Both the position numbers and the translations under genes were made by a program. Positions 1 to 11,700 of a stretch of 64,000 nucleotides of DNA are shown here, piece after piece (position 1 is the first letter of the stretch; the number at the start of each line of letters is the position of its first letter). A model generated the notes under the pieces. The model was not told the origin of the DNA. It ran no database searches and worked only from the letters and a program-made list of their open reading frames with translations. The stretch covers positions 248,001 to 312,000 of the forward strand of contig NW_024881669.1 of assembly GCF_019059575.1 (NCBI RefSeq), in the 5' to 3' direction. The stretch comes from Amphibalanus amphitrite. Its lineage: Eukaryota; Arthropoda; Thecostraca; Balanomorpha; Balanidae.

Positions 1-975
1 CGTTACGCTAATGCCTGGCCTGCTCGTTAAGGACGTCTTTTGGGGAGATGCCGTCTTTTGCTTTGCCGGCTGCAAGGAATAATTATTGGTATGGTTCGAG
101 TGGTTTCCAGTGGCTTACATACTCCGATGAAAAACTAAATGATGTTCCTAGAGTTCTCGGTAAATGAAATGTTGATCAATGTTGACGAATACTTCAGTAG
201 GTACGCGTTCACCAGTCTTCGTGGCTAATACGCAAGTCTGCCGAATGATGTTTTTAATTGTTGAACGCAGACCATCCAGTACTCCTTTGCATAAACCCAT
301 TCAGACACGCGCTAAAAGGATAGCGTGGCCCGTGTAGTCAATTTCAAGGATAAGCAAGTGTAAGATGTGAGGCATTCGTACATAATAGATGAGACTTGAA
401 TGTCTTAGCGTGATCGCCTGACGGGCATCACTCGGCTTAGGGCCGGCGGCCGTTCTGTCAACACGGGGCTCACAGGCCGCAAAGGAATGACACGTCACCG
501 TTATGCTGCCCCATGAAATCTGGCACTACATGTTTGATATCCGGAGAGAGACATTTTGTGTGCGTCGTACTGAATGTAGCGTGACCGGAGCATACTGTTC
601 AAACAGTGGTTCGAAACGTTGTTCCCCTTCGCCGCTAGCGAGCGTCCCGGCCGAAGTAGCATTCTTATGTCGTGGATTGTCGTTCCCGTGTCTCAAAATA
701 CCTCACTAGGTACTGCTGGATGGCTGGACCGGAGGATCACCCACCCACGCGCTCTTTGCAGGAATACCTCTACGGTGGCATTTGCCAGCTATGTATGTCT
801 GCTGACTGTTATATAAGGCGTTCAGTGTTTCCCATGCCGTGTGGCAGGATGGCTGGTAATGCCGTGTAGGTCTGGTTGGCGGGGTGGCTGCTAATCCCTT
901 GTGGACCGTGTGGCTCGTCGCGGTTCCACCGCCTGCCGCCGGTACTGTCGGTAACGGTACGCCGCGCGCCGGCAG
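1..975. other. Upstream flank or intron of RSPH3, no coding seen
   Basis: No exon can be supported here. The last bases before 976 form a GC-rich tract ending in a splice acceptor (AG at 974-975). The stretch is therefore probably the intron before the penultimate RSPH3 exon. Earlier RSPH3 exons must lie beyond the left edge of the window or are too short to recognise. The short ORFs present resemble no family I know. Confidence 0.4.
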
Positions 976-1903
976 GAGCGGCGGATGTCGCAGCGCCGCT
1001 CGGCCCTGGAGCAGGAGACGGAGACGGAGGCCAAGGTGGCCGCCTCGGCGCTGGCGCAGAGCTACCTGGCCGACATGGTGCCGGCCGTGTTCAGCAACCT
1101 GCGCCAGAAGGGCTTCTTCTTCAACGGCGTCGAGCGCGACATAGAGATGACCTTTATGCCGTGGCTGCGGGACGCCGTCGAACAGGAGCTGGACAAGGTG
1201 CTCACCGGACGCGAGGTGCTCGACGGTGAGTGCGGGAGGCTCGGACCGGCGGCTCAGCGGCTCAGCGGCTCAGGCCGGATCGCCGGCCGGCCGGGGGGGG
1301 AGGGGGGATTAGTTCGGAGGGAGCCGGGATCGCGTGGACTTAATATCTATTGATAGGTCTTCAGACTTACGTGCTGGTCAGATAATGACCCTAAATTTGC
1401 AGTGACATTTTTCGGTATCTCGTGGTCATGTATTTTACAACAATTATGAAGGATACCTAACAAATTATAAGAGGAAGGGTATTTGAAATCCAGCTGCCTT
1501 ATGACGCTATGCCTCCCTAGCAGCGCTAGCTGTCGTGCGGCCCTGCCGGCTGGGCTGACCGTGCCGTTCCCGTCCACCGCCGGCCGCAGAGCTGATTCTG
1601 GACGCGGTGCGCAAGCGGCGCGAGGAGCTGGAGCAGCGTCCGTCGCTGAGCGCGCGCCTGCCGCCGGCGCCGCTGGCCGAGCCGGCCGCCGAGCCGAGCG
1701 CGGCCGCCGCCGACGGCGACGGCCCGGTGTCGGCAGCGGCGTCGGCGGCGGGCGGCCCGGCCGGAGACGAGGCCGAGGACGACTCGGAGGAGGAGGAGGC
1801 CGACGACTCGGGAGAGGAGGAGGCCGCCGCCGACGAGGGCTCCGACGACGACGACGCCGGCAAGGGCGCCGAGGAGGGCGCGCCCGACGATGACGAGCCC
1901 TAG
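976..1903 (+). CDS. RSPH3: RSPH3, radial spoke head protein 3 homologue (last two coding exons)
   Basis: Radial spoke protein 3 anchors radial spokes to the outer doublets of motile cilia and flagella and binds PKA regulatory subunits. Two exons are visible. Exon 976-1225 follows an acceptor AG at 974-975 and ends at a GTGAGT donor. Exon 1590-1903 follows a CAG and ends at TAG. The split codon joins in phase as G+AG (Glu). The translation carries the family core: LAQSYLADMVP, then RDIEMTFMPWL, then GREVLDELILDAVRKR across the junction. These match the conserved vertebrate RSPH3 block around its C-terminal third. The last about 70 residues are an Ala-rich then strongly acidic Glu/Asp tail, as in other RSPH3 proteins. 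The 5' part of the gene is outside the window. Identity is assigned from recalled family motifs, not from a search. Confidence 0.87.
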
Positions 1904-2030
1904 ACCGGCCGCCGACACACACACGGTACGTGACCTCAAATATACACATATACAGGTCCGCTCAGACTACTGGCCTACAGTGGCGGCCCTAGATCGGCCG
2001 CCGACACACACACACGGTACGTGCTTTCGT
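1904..2030 (+). repeat. Short tandem duplication in the RSPH3 3' UTR
   Basis: A segment containing a CGGCCGCCGACACACAC word followed by GGTACGTG occurs at about 1909 and again at about 1994, a period close to 85 bp. It sits just after the RSPH3 stop codon and is probably a local duplication within the 3' UTR. No clear AATAAA signal was found in the next few hundred bases. Confidence 0.5.
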
Positions 2031-3252
2031 TTACCTACAGATCCGTTGAGATTACTAGACACGGTAGGCCCATGTGCAAGTCCCACTTCCTATAGGTCCG
2101 GCGACACTTGGGACCACATCATTTGCAGTCGTATGCTACTGATCTTCCCGACTTAGTTTCTATAGCTTATCGGCCTGACATGAGCCGTTGCGCATTTAGC
2201 TTCGTCGATTTTTTTTTATTGGTTCGGACTTGCGTTCGTTATGTTCAGCTAGTTGAACACCAATAATAATGGGTTTGAGGTTTGCTTCGGGCAATGCTGC
2301 TGGTGGCATTTCCAATCTGTGTTCATGGACTGCCTGACCAGTATGTGCAATGTGCATGCAACAGTTTGCACTATGTAATTGTGTCTTAGTTTGGCTTGTA
2401 GTGATGACAGCACAATTCAGGATACCCAATGGCTGCTAGCAGTAACCGAACCAGTCCGGTTAGCGTAGTGTGTCCTAACGTCAGTCGCAGTATTGTAAAT
2501 TGTCCCGCTACATATTTGGGTACCCGCCGGGCGGCGCATTCTGCCTCTCCCGTCGACCGCGACCGTCTCTCGGCCGCTATGCCTATCTGTCCTGTCGATC
2601 TCTGGCGTGTTCGGACGGGGCGCGCTGATTGGTCGGGAGGCGGAGCGGGGCCCGCGGCGGCGACCAACCAGCGGCCGCCCTGCTCTCAGGAGCAGCGCGC
2701 CGCTCCGGTCCGGTCCCGTGCGCTCGGGTCGCGGCCGTCCCTGCCGTCACTAACCGCCGCGCCGTCCTATGAGCCTCAATCTGCTCGCTGAGCTGACCTT
2801 AGATCACAGACCGTCTCAGTGCTGGTCGAACGACCCCCATCTCCGATACTGCTCGGTCTGGTAGCTGAGCTGACCTGAAGTCACAGATGAGCATCAGAGC
2901 CGATTGACCTGGAATACCGGTACCTACTGCTCAGGCCCTCGGGGCTTGGTTGGCTACAGATCAGGACTGCCTATCTGTTTAGAAGGGTTCGATGCTCATA
3001 GTTCAGAAACAAAATAGAGAACTGATAGCAGTGAGTTGCGGGGTAACAAATGCGTTAAAAAGATAAATAATAACAATAATGAACAAAAAGAGAGGGTAAT
3101 TAATGATTTTTAACAGCGCGCCCTCGTTTCGACCAGTTGTAAGTACCTGCTTGGTCATTTGTTACCAATATCAAAACGGTGTTTTTTATTCAATAATTTG
3201 GTGCAGTCATAGAAATAGACTCCCGACATGCCTATTGCCTACCTATACGACA
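2031..3252. other. Intergenic, no gene recognised
   Basis: The stretch includes a GC-rich segment at about 2520-2780 with CCAAT-like and GC-box-like words. That composition could fit a CpG-rich regulatory region, but no supported exon follows it. The rest is AT-rich and unremarkable. Confidence 0.4.
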
Positions 3253-3659
3253 TACAGGGTGTCCCATAAGTTCGTTCTCACCTAAATTTTACGTTTTTAG
3301 GCTCTCTTGCTTAAAGGCACGCTGAAATTGGTTCGTTACTGGGCTTACGTGGTTGCCACGGCTGGTAGAAATATGCTCCACAGTAACTAATTTCTGTAGA
3401 CAAAATAGTTTTTGCTAGAGAGCCCGTTTCCTACACAGACGGCTAACGCCGCAACATAGAGGTCTCCAATACGGGTACGTCTCGGTATTTAGTCAGCACG
3501 TGACCATTCTCGACGATTGTGGATGATTGAGGCCTACCAGTCTGTAGACAATGTCCATCGCTAACTGGACGCACAGTCAGCAAGTGACACCGATGATTTG
3601 TCGAGAGTCAATCATTGCAAGTTTATCCTCTTTTTTTTTGTCAGCCCTCAGGAGTGGGC

Positions 3660-5560
3660 CATGTGGCCAAAACTGTGTGGCGCCAAAGTGGCCATCAAAA
3701 AGGTCAAAGGGTTAGAAAGTTGGTAAGCAGACTTTTCAGGATGGATTACCAGCTGTCTAAGAGTGTTCTTTCGGGGTACATGACTCAAGGTGACTTAACC
3801 CTATTCCTGGCGGGGGGGGGCCTCAGGAGCCCCCCCCCCCCTGAGGTTTTTTGGTTATTTCTCCCAAACGCGTTGAGCTAGGAAGCTCAAATTTTCTGAC
3901 TTTTCCTAAAAGGCTTCTACGCAACATGTCTGAAAATTTTGAGTTGACCTGACCTCAGGTCAGGTCACCAGAGGCGGTTTGGTGACCCTACCTCAGAAAA
4001 GTTTGCAATCACGCCAGAGCTAGAGTTTTTGACCGATCAATTTCTTCCCTTCAGGCTTTAGTTAGGGTACCAGTATGTGCAATTTGTATATCTCGGAATT
4101 TTGATATCGGTGACCTAAGGTCAGGTCAGTTTCGTGACCTCCCCATTATAAGTCAATGGGGGAAAAATCAACTCCCTGTTTTTACCACTAAAATGGGTCG
4201 GAATGGCCCCATATACCATACATGACTTCATATACGATCAACCTTCACTACCTTGAGGTCTGTTTTGCTGTTGGGCAGCTGTGAGGTCATGTGACGTCAT
4301 CAAAGGTCACCAAAGGTTTTTGGCCAATAACTCCGTACAGGAACAAGATACAGACGCGTGGATGGTCTCATTGTGTTCAGCTCGTCAAGACGCATCGAAT
4401 GATATACATGATGACCTCGAGGTCACGTGACCTGAGGTCAACCTTTGACCTTGACCTTGCGAGGTCAACATATATATCATTCGATGCGAATTGACGAGAG
4501 GATCACGATGATGCCCTTAGTTTGTTCCTATCTTGACTAATTCGAAAGTTATTCGAGAAAAACTCTCTCCATATCTAGCGCCGCCATTTTGACTTTTTCG
4601 ACCCCTGTGACGTCATCTTTGACCTGACCTGAAAATGACCTTTGCAAAAATTGTAGATCTTGACCGTGCGTATCCGATGCCGTTTACCGTTTGTCGCTAT
4701 CTTGCTTCGTTCTCGAGATCTCAGGGGGGGGGGCCGAATCGGCCCCCCCCCCCGCCAGTTTCTTGTCCCGGCGGAGCCCGCCAGGAATAGGGTTAAGCTT
4801 TGCTTACCGGAGGGCTCGAAACAGTCAAAAACGTCTTAGAATGGCCAAACATGAGTTTCGTTATGCCTGAGGCTAAAAAAAAAACTAAAGGGTTGAGGAC
4901 ATCAACCAGGTCATCTGGACTAACTAGTCCACGTTCGAGATGAAACACCTGTCCAAACCCGAAAACAACCCCATGAGGGCGAAGGAGGAGGCCTCCGTTT
5001 CGTCCCGTTATGTTCCCATGCGAAAGGCCAAGGTCACGGTATTGTGGAGTTATAGGCGTCTAGACGCTGACCAGGTTGCGATTGGTGTCCCAGAAACAGC
5101 TTTGGGAAGCATAATGCTTTTCCAAGAACATCTAGGAGGAGTTTCAACCCTCAAGCTGAACTCGAACCGCGAGTATGAACACATTTATAGAGGAGAAAAT
5201 GGCATCTGAGAGGTCGTAGGCCCATCTTCAGGCAAGACAGTGCATCAGTGCACAGGTCAAGCAAAGCTTAAAAGCGGTGCAAGGAGACTGTGGAAGGCGT
5301 TTGTGGCAAGACGACATGCCAGGCACCTCATCGGATCAAAATTTCATAAAAATTTGTTGGTTATGCTGAAAATTAGGCTCGTCGAAGCGTAGCGCTGTTC
5401 TAGCCTGGAGGAGCTCACAACGCATGTCAAGTCAGTCTGGATTAACTTTAAGCCTGCTATGCAGCCAAACATGCCGGTTGGCATGCCGCAGCATGTGTTC
5501 ATGTGTTTGCCTATTAAATGGGGAGCACATTGAGGGAACACAAATATATCAAGACGCAAT
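3660..5560 (+). pseudogene. Broken mariner-like transposase, split by an insertion
   Basis: Left of the insertion, at about 3680-3790, the reading frame gives an HTH-like stretch (RVRKLVSRLFRMDYQLSKSV) resembling the N-terminal DNA-binding part of ITmD37-type transposases. Right of it, at about 5030-5215, comes a degraded catalytic-core segment. At 5230-5265 follows a piece like the family's QDSAPxHxS motif (FRQDSASVH). At about 5390-5535 a degraded C-terminal segment appears in other frames. Frameshifts and stops separate these pieces. The assignment rests on terminal repeats plus these weak motif resemblances, so the subfamily is uncertain. Confidence 0.55.
3795..4796 (+). mobile_element. 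TTAA-flanked AGGTCA-rich element, copy 1 (piggyBac-like MITE)
   Basis: The element is bounded by TTAA at 3795-3798 and 4793-4796. Its inverted ends begin CCCTATTCCTGGCGGG. A TTAA target site with ends starting CCC is typical of piggyBac-type elements, so I infer a non-autonomous piggyBac-like MITE. There is no transposase ORF. Next to each end is a G-run/C-run hairpin (about 3811-3843 and 4724-4752). By hand I count about 20 AGGTCA or TGACCT words in about 1 kb, against roughly 0.5 expected by chance. It is inserted inside the mariner-like element. The copy at 28623-29630 is the same family in the opposite orientation. Confidence 0.8.
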
Positions 5561-5616
5561 GTACTCTGTTTCACATGCAAATATAATGTGAGAACGAACT
5601 TATGGGACACCCTGTA

Positions 5617-6410
5617 TAGGTAACGGTGGTAGTAGGTATATCTGCAGAACAAAAGCATGTCCCTTTGAAATTTGAATACTCCATGCTGCCGCTTATTTTG
5701 TTGTTCCGCACCATTCGTTACTCAGTCGTTTGTTTACCGTCGTGCATGTTTCATGGTTCCCTGCTACAATTGCACTAGCAGCGCCTATACTAACACCTCA
5801 CGGCGACAGGGTTGTACTGTACCTATATCTAAAAAGTATGTCCCCTGGTTTGGCTATCCCACAGGAGGCGAATCGGTAACTTGGCTGAATCCCAGTTGCG
5901 GCAGCCGGCCGCCAGGGTCGCTGCCGCGCGAGCGGCCTTGACCGCTCGCATGTCATTGGCAGTTTGGTCCCTCCCCATCTATACCGAGGTGGGGAGGGGA
6001 GAAGAGGGGAAGAGAGGGGAGGGAGCGGCATCCGCTCGGCACTGGGCGATACCTGGCTGACCCCGCGCTCCCTTGCTGACCTTTGTCCTGCCCTCAGGCG
6101 AAGACCGACTTCCTGGCCTGTAGCGGCCCAGCGGAAAACCGAGCTCGCGGGGCGCGACTCCATTGGCCCAATCTTATAAATGGAATGCTGTCGTATTCAC
6201 CGCATTAGATAATATTAATAGTGATACCAGCAGTGGATGTGGTAAAATACAGTCCAAAACAAACGAAAGCACACGATTCGTGCATAATGTGCCCTCCCAT
6301 TCAAATCAGCCCGCCCACTTCGATAAATGGTGTAGTTTCTTAGGGCGTAAAAGATGCAAAACACTACCGATTTTTTTTTTTTTTTAGCTCGGCCACTGGG
6401 ACCGACAATA
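5617..6410. other. Intergenic, no gene recognised
   Basis: No supported coding sequence. A purine-rich G/A tract lies at about 5985-6025, followed by GC-rich sequence to about 6170. A T-run sits at 6371-6385. ORFs here look like chance open frames in GC-rich DNA. Confidence 0.4.
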
Positions 6411-7358
6411 TAGGGGAAGGTGGGGTAAGACGGACCAGCTAAGGTTTGAGGCCGCATATCTTGCTACACTGCTCTCGTAATTCATATTATTTATAGTCTT
6501 CGGAATGCTCAATCCTTCCTCTGTTGATATGTGTAAAGACTAAATTTCAAATTAAAGACATCTAGGTGGTGGATGCTCTTAAAGAGGGACATGTCAAAAA
6601 CTCAGACAAGAAAAAACGTGGGGTAAGACGGACCACCCAGCAGTGCCTGCTATCCGTTCATGTGTGTTACACTTCTGCTCTGTACTCTTGTAAGAAAAAG
6701 TAACCAGAATGGTAAAATAACAAAATGAGCCTTTATTCTTTACTCATGTGTGATGGAAGTGCAGCTAAAAGCTGGGAACATGTGTGTTGATTGTCGTTTG
6801 GCATGAATGCATGCTAACTGAGCACTTGCATGCATGGCTCACATGCAACAAAGACTCCTTCCTGAAAAATTAGCTTACTTAAACTTGTGTCAATGTTTTG
6901 GAAAAGAACTTTCCATATGCAGGGTGCAATGGACCACCACAGGGTAAGATGGACCACAGTGGTCCGTCTTGCCCCAAATCTAAATTCTGTCATTATCATG
7001 ACGTATATGTCAAATAGCCCAACATTGCAAAACCTTGCCTTTCCTAAAGTGTGACTATAACTAAGTTTATAACTTTGTTCTTCACAGTAAAGTGCAAAAT
7101 AGAAACTAATCATGCAAGAAAGGCGCCGTAATTGAATCACCCGTAGACCTCTTATATTAGATCGGTTTGACGAAAAACAACATTTTTCTCAATAACTCAA
7201 AAGTTATGCATCCTAGCAGCATGAGCTCAAGGTGGCCATTGTTACGAAGGAAAACAAACATAGTGAGTGCATAAAGTAGTAGATACCAGCAGCGGTTCAG
7301 CCGGGAGGGCTGGTGATCCGTCTTGCCCCGCTGGGCCGTCTTACCCCACCTTCCCCTA
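6411..7358. mobile_element. GGGG-ended element 1 (private word GGGGTAAGACGGACC)
   Basis: Inverted ends start TAGGGGAAGGTGGGGTAAGA at 6411 and end with the reverse complement at 7358. A flanking or terminal TA is present on both sides. The subterminal word GGGGTAAGACGGACC recurs inside: near 6620, as a variant near 6944, inverted near 6961, and twice inverted at about 7317-7348. There is no transposase ORF. The element shares its outermost bases with those at 14904, 20318 and 25765. The superfamily is not recognised with confidence; TA flanks suggest a TA-targeting DNA transposon. Confidence 0.7.
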
Positions 7359-8396
7359 CAATTGACTGAAATGCATGAAAACCATTTTGCATTTAGGTAA
7401 TAGCCGTTTTCTGCACCCAAACTTTAGCCAGTGACGCCCTGTCCATTCTAAAACGTTTATAAGATTGGTCCCAGCACCCGATTTTATATGAGGAAGTCGT
7501 TTAAAAAGCAGCTTATTTCTAACGAATTCATTATTATGGCCACTTTTACAGGACGTCTATAGAGCTTTGACTTTTACATCTTCCTCGTTCAGGAGCAACG
7601 TTTTAAAGGTAGTGTGCCAGCTTTCTTGGACCGTATGGAGTTAATAGCCCAGATAAGGAGAACCGGATTTTTAGAACTTATCCATACCTTCAAAACTCAT
7701 GGAAACGTCTTAAATTCTTCAAATTTTGAGTACCCCAGTGCGAAATTCGCCCCGACGGGTTGTCGGTCGTACCCCAACCACATTTCACACCACTATGAAC
7801 AATAAATGCACACACTGAAATCGCTATTACCGATATGCTCATCCAATCAAGTTTCGATAAACCCGTTCATCATCATCTCCTGCGGTTTCGAACACGCCTG
7901 TTAGGTGGCTTCTGATGCTCGTCGAGGTCGGAATTTCCAAATACGCGTGGTGCGTCGGGCCGCGCGCTCTGACTTCGGCCAAGAAAAATGTGTCAGCTGA
8001 TCATTGTCATTTCTGCCACTTGCGTGTGGTGAAATGGGGTCATAACTTATAAGACGGCTTTTTCATATCAATTATTTTACATAAAATCATATTTCAAACC
8101 ATAAATAATGTTCGACAGCCAAATAAAAGAAACAATACCAATACGGGCTTACAGTAAGGCTCGACATTGTGTTGTCTACGATTAGACAGCTGATAACTCA
8201 TTCCCGTACGTCGTATGGTCGTAACACTATAATGACCTTTGCTTATTGTCACAAGTGCGCCGCATTCGCGATTGTTGCCCGACGCCTGTTTGCAGGTGAG
8301 CCCACTACAGTTGTTATACATATCTAAAAACCGAAAAACTTTTAGGCGAAAAAGGCACTATTCCAGGCCCATTTTTGATTTTTTTGCGATATTAGG

Positions 8397-8650
8397 TGTT
8401 ATGTTCGTGATTCACGGTTCGAGTGAGAGAGAGCTTAAGAGAAACGCGATTTATTTACTGCCGGTGCGAATGGGCCGAGAGAGTCCTCCAAAACTAAACA
8501 AGTATGGCCAGCGCCACGCCTAGTCGCCCGCGCCAGTCATGCCGCTTGGCGCGCACGATCAGCTGAGCGTCGGCAGGGGCGCTCCCAGGCACACAGAGGT
8601 GGGGCCGCAGAGGCGGTCCAAGTACACACCCCCTATACCCGAACACAACA
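8397..8650 (-). repeat. 3' LTR of gypsy element 1
   Basis: A 254-bp direct repeat of 13572-13825. It is the downstream LTR in the minus orientation of the element. The end bases are TG and CA on the plus strand. The next plus-strand bases (8651-8659) form the polypurine tract of the minus strand. Confidence 0.93.
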
Positions 8651-8717
8651 TCCCCCCTCGAGACAACAGTCGTCAAAAACACACAAAAACACAACAATGC
8701 ACGACGTTGTCTCACAG

Positions 8718-11700
8718 TCACTCCGCATACGAGGTCGCACCCCATTGAACTCGGAGCCGACCAGGAGCGCGGCGCTGCCGTCGAGAACGACGCGGGAGAG
8801 CGGCGGCGGCCGTCTCCACCTGGGGTGACCGCACCGGCGACGAGCGGCACACGGCCGGCGCACTAGCGGCGGGTCGGACCGCCCTCTCGGCGGCGACCGC
8901 GGTGCGCGCTGGCGGCGGCGGCGGCGGCGGCGGCTGAGGCGCACCCGCAGCGGGCGGGCGCGGGGCGGACGGAGCCACAGGCGGGGTGGGTTCCGTCAGA
9001 AGCGGCCGGTATGGGCGCAGGTAGCGGCGGTTACGCCACAGGACCTTGCCACTGGCCGTCTTGACGAGGTACGTGCGCCGCTGACCGACGCCCACGATCA
9101 CTCCGATCCGGTTCCATCGGCCGGTGGCGGGGTCTTGAAGGTCGACCCGACTGCCGATCTTGAGCGGTGACAGCCGGCGCGTGCTCTTGTTGTAGCACCT
9201 GACGGCCTGCTCCTGGAGCTCGGCAGCCTTTTCCTCGCAGACATCGGCCGCCCGCTGCCACTCAGGAGCGAAGGCGCGGTGGTGCGTGGGAACACCAGAG
9301 CGAAGCGGGTGACCAAACAGCACCTGTGCCGGCGACCGCCCGTCTGCTCGGGGCGTGTTACGGAGTTCGAGCAGACTTCGGTCCAGTTGGTCCTGGTCGA
9401 GCCGGCCCGATGAGGACGCAGCCAGCACCAGCTTCTTCGCTGTCTTCACGCAGGCCTCCGCGTGCCCGTTAGCGCGTGGGTAGTGCGGTGACGACATCTC
9501 ATGTCGTACGTCCCAGCGCTGGAGGAACCGGCGGAGCGTGCCTGATGCAAACTGGGGTCCGCCGTCTGACCGGAACACGGTCGGGACGCCCGTCTGCGAG
9601 AACATCAGTCGGAGCTGCCGCGTCAGATGGTCTGCCGAGGCCGTGCGGGGACACACTGTGACATACGGCCACCCGGACAGCCGGTCCACGTACACCAGGT
9701 ACGTGTGTCCTCCAGCGGAGAAGTAGTCGGCCGAGACCGACTCGAAGACGCGTGTCGGTGCGCCGTCCTCCTGCCACATCGGCTCCCGGGCGTGGCTGGG
9801 CAGGCGCTGACGGCACTGAGCGCAGGCGGCGACAGTGTCAGCAATCTGCTTGTCGATGCCCGGCCAGTACACACTGAGCCGAGCACGGCGCTTGGTCCTA
9901 TCAACGCCCTGGTGTGACTCGTGGAGTTTCTCCAGCACACCGCGTCGGAGGGCGGACGGGATGACCAGTCGAGCGCCGTAGACCACCAGTCCGTCGTCGA
10001 TGGCCAGCTGATGGCGCACGCCCCAGTACGCTCGTACTGCAGGGGGCGTCTCGTGCCGGTTCTCTGGGAATCCGGCCAGGATCAGCTCGCTGAGAGTCTG
10101 GTACTCGGTGTCGCGCTCCGCGGCGGCGCGGACTCTCTCCAGTGTGGAGTCGACCAGCGGAGCCAGCTGGGCGCCCTCCTCCGATCGGGTGGAGGCCTGC
10201 AGCGCGGCAATGACGCTGGCGTGCAGCGGGTCGTCCTCGGTGTCCACCGCTCCGTCGTCATCAGCGGCGGGGTCGCTGGTGGGCGCTCGCGAGAGCGCGT
10301 CTGGGATCACGTGACTCGATCCCTTCTGCCAGCTGGTGGTGAAGCTGTAGGCCAACAACTTCTCTCTCATCCGCTGCAGACGCGGGTTGTCGATCGAGTT
10401 GAGCTGCTTGTAGTTTAGGATGGTCACCAGCGGTCGGTGGTCGACCACCAGGTCGAAGTGGGGCATGCCAGCCAGGTAGACATGGCACTTCTTGCAGGCC
10501 CAGAGTACAGCAGCCAGCTCCAGCTCGATTACAGCATATCGGCTCTCGGTATCGGTCAGGAACCGTGAACCATACTGGACCACACGCCAGTCCTCGCCGT
10601 GCCTCTGGAGCAGTGCAAAACCCAGTCCTCGGGTTTTAGCAGCGTCCGTCTGTAGCACGGTCGGCAGCTGGGGGTCGAAGAATGCCATCACCGGCGGTGA
10701 CGACAGCACAATCTTGGTGTGCAGAAACGCTGCCTCGTGCTGCTCAGTCCAGCGCCAGACCCGGCGCGACTTGAGGAGGTCTCTGAAGGCCTGAGTCGAG
10801 TCAGCCAGCTCCGGTGTGAGGCCGCTCAGCTGATTTACCAGACCCATGAAGGACCGCAGGTCGGTGACGTTCTCCGGTCTCGGGAAATCAGCGATGGCGC
10901 GCGCCTTTTCATTGTCGGTGGTGTAGCCGGCCGGGGTGATCTTGTAGCCGCAGAAGTTGACCTCATTCTGGGCGAACTTGAACTTCAGCGGGTTCAGCGT
11001 GATTCCTCGGTCGTCACAGCGCCGGAGGATGTCGATCACCTGCTGCAGGTGCTGCCGGTACGTCTGTGCCACGGCCAGGATGTCGTCGACAATCTTGACA
11101 CAGTTTGGGATGTCGCCGAGCGCGGCATCGCCGCGCCGGTTGTACTCGTCTCCAGACGCACTGCATCCCATCGGACAGCGGACGAACTTGAACCTGCCCC
11201 ACGGCGTGATGAAGCAGGTGAGGTCCTGACTTGACTCAGCGAGCGGCACCTGGAAGTAGCCCATCTTGGCGTCCAGAGTCGACATCCACCGGTGCCCGGC
11301 GGGCAGACTCGTCACGGCATCGTGAGGAGACCGGCAGGGGTACGTGGGTCGATTCACGTACCGGTTGAGTCCCGTCAGGTCCACGCAGAGTCGAAACCCG
11401 GACGGGTTCTTCGGCACGCACGAAATGGGATGGCACCATTCCGTCGGGTAGTCCACAGGGACGATGACGCCGCGGTCCAGCAGGTCGTCCAGCTGCGCCT
11501 TTACCTCGGCACGCCAGGCGAAGGGGATCGGTCTCGCAGCGGTGACCGACGTCGGACACGCGTCGGGCCGGAGTTCGATCGTCATCAGACCGCCGTCCAT
11601 GACTCGAAGAGTCGAATCTTGCCCGAACACACGCGGGAAACACTCCACCAGAGCGGCTGCATGAGCTGCACGGACCGCCTCCGGTGGGTCTGAGTCGCTG

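Larger units (their letters stand above)
3255..5614 (+). mobile_element. Decayed mariner-like DNA transposon with intact ends
   Basis: The ends are perfect inverted repeats. CAGGGTGTCCCATAAGTTCG begins at 3255 and its exact reverse complement ends at 5614; the match continues for about 27 bp in total. TA dinucleotides flank both ends (3253-3254, 5615-5616), the expected target duplication for Tc1/mariner elements. A transposase remnant lies inside in the same orientation. The element is interrupted by a TTAA-flanked element at 3795-4796, so about 1.36 kb is its own sequence, close to the usual mariner length of 1.3 kb. The right-side transposase remnant is broken by frame changes, so the copy is not autonomous. 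Confidence 0.8.

Noticed and set aside
809-826. TATATAAGG with a nearby TTCAGT upstream of the RSPH3 exon
   Set aside because: The two words are too close (about 14 bp) to form a core promoter, and the region appears to be an intron.
1347-1949. 200-codon Arg/Pro-rich open frame antisense to RSPH3
   Set aside because: It is the reverse of the Ala/Glu/Asp-rich GC-biased RSPH3 exon; composition alone keeps it open and no domain is visible.
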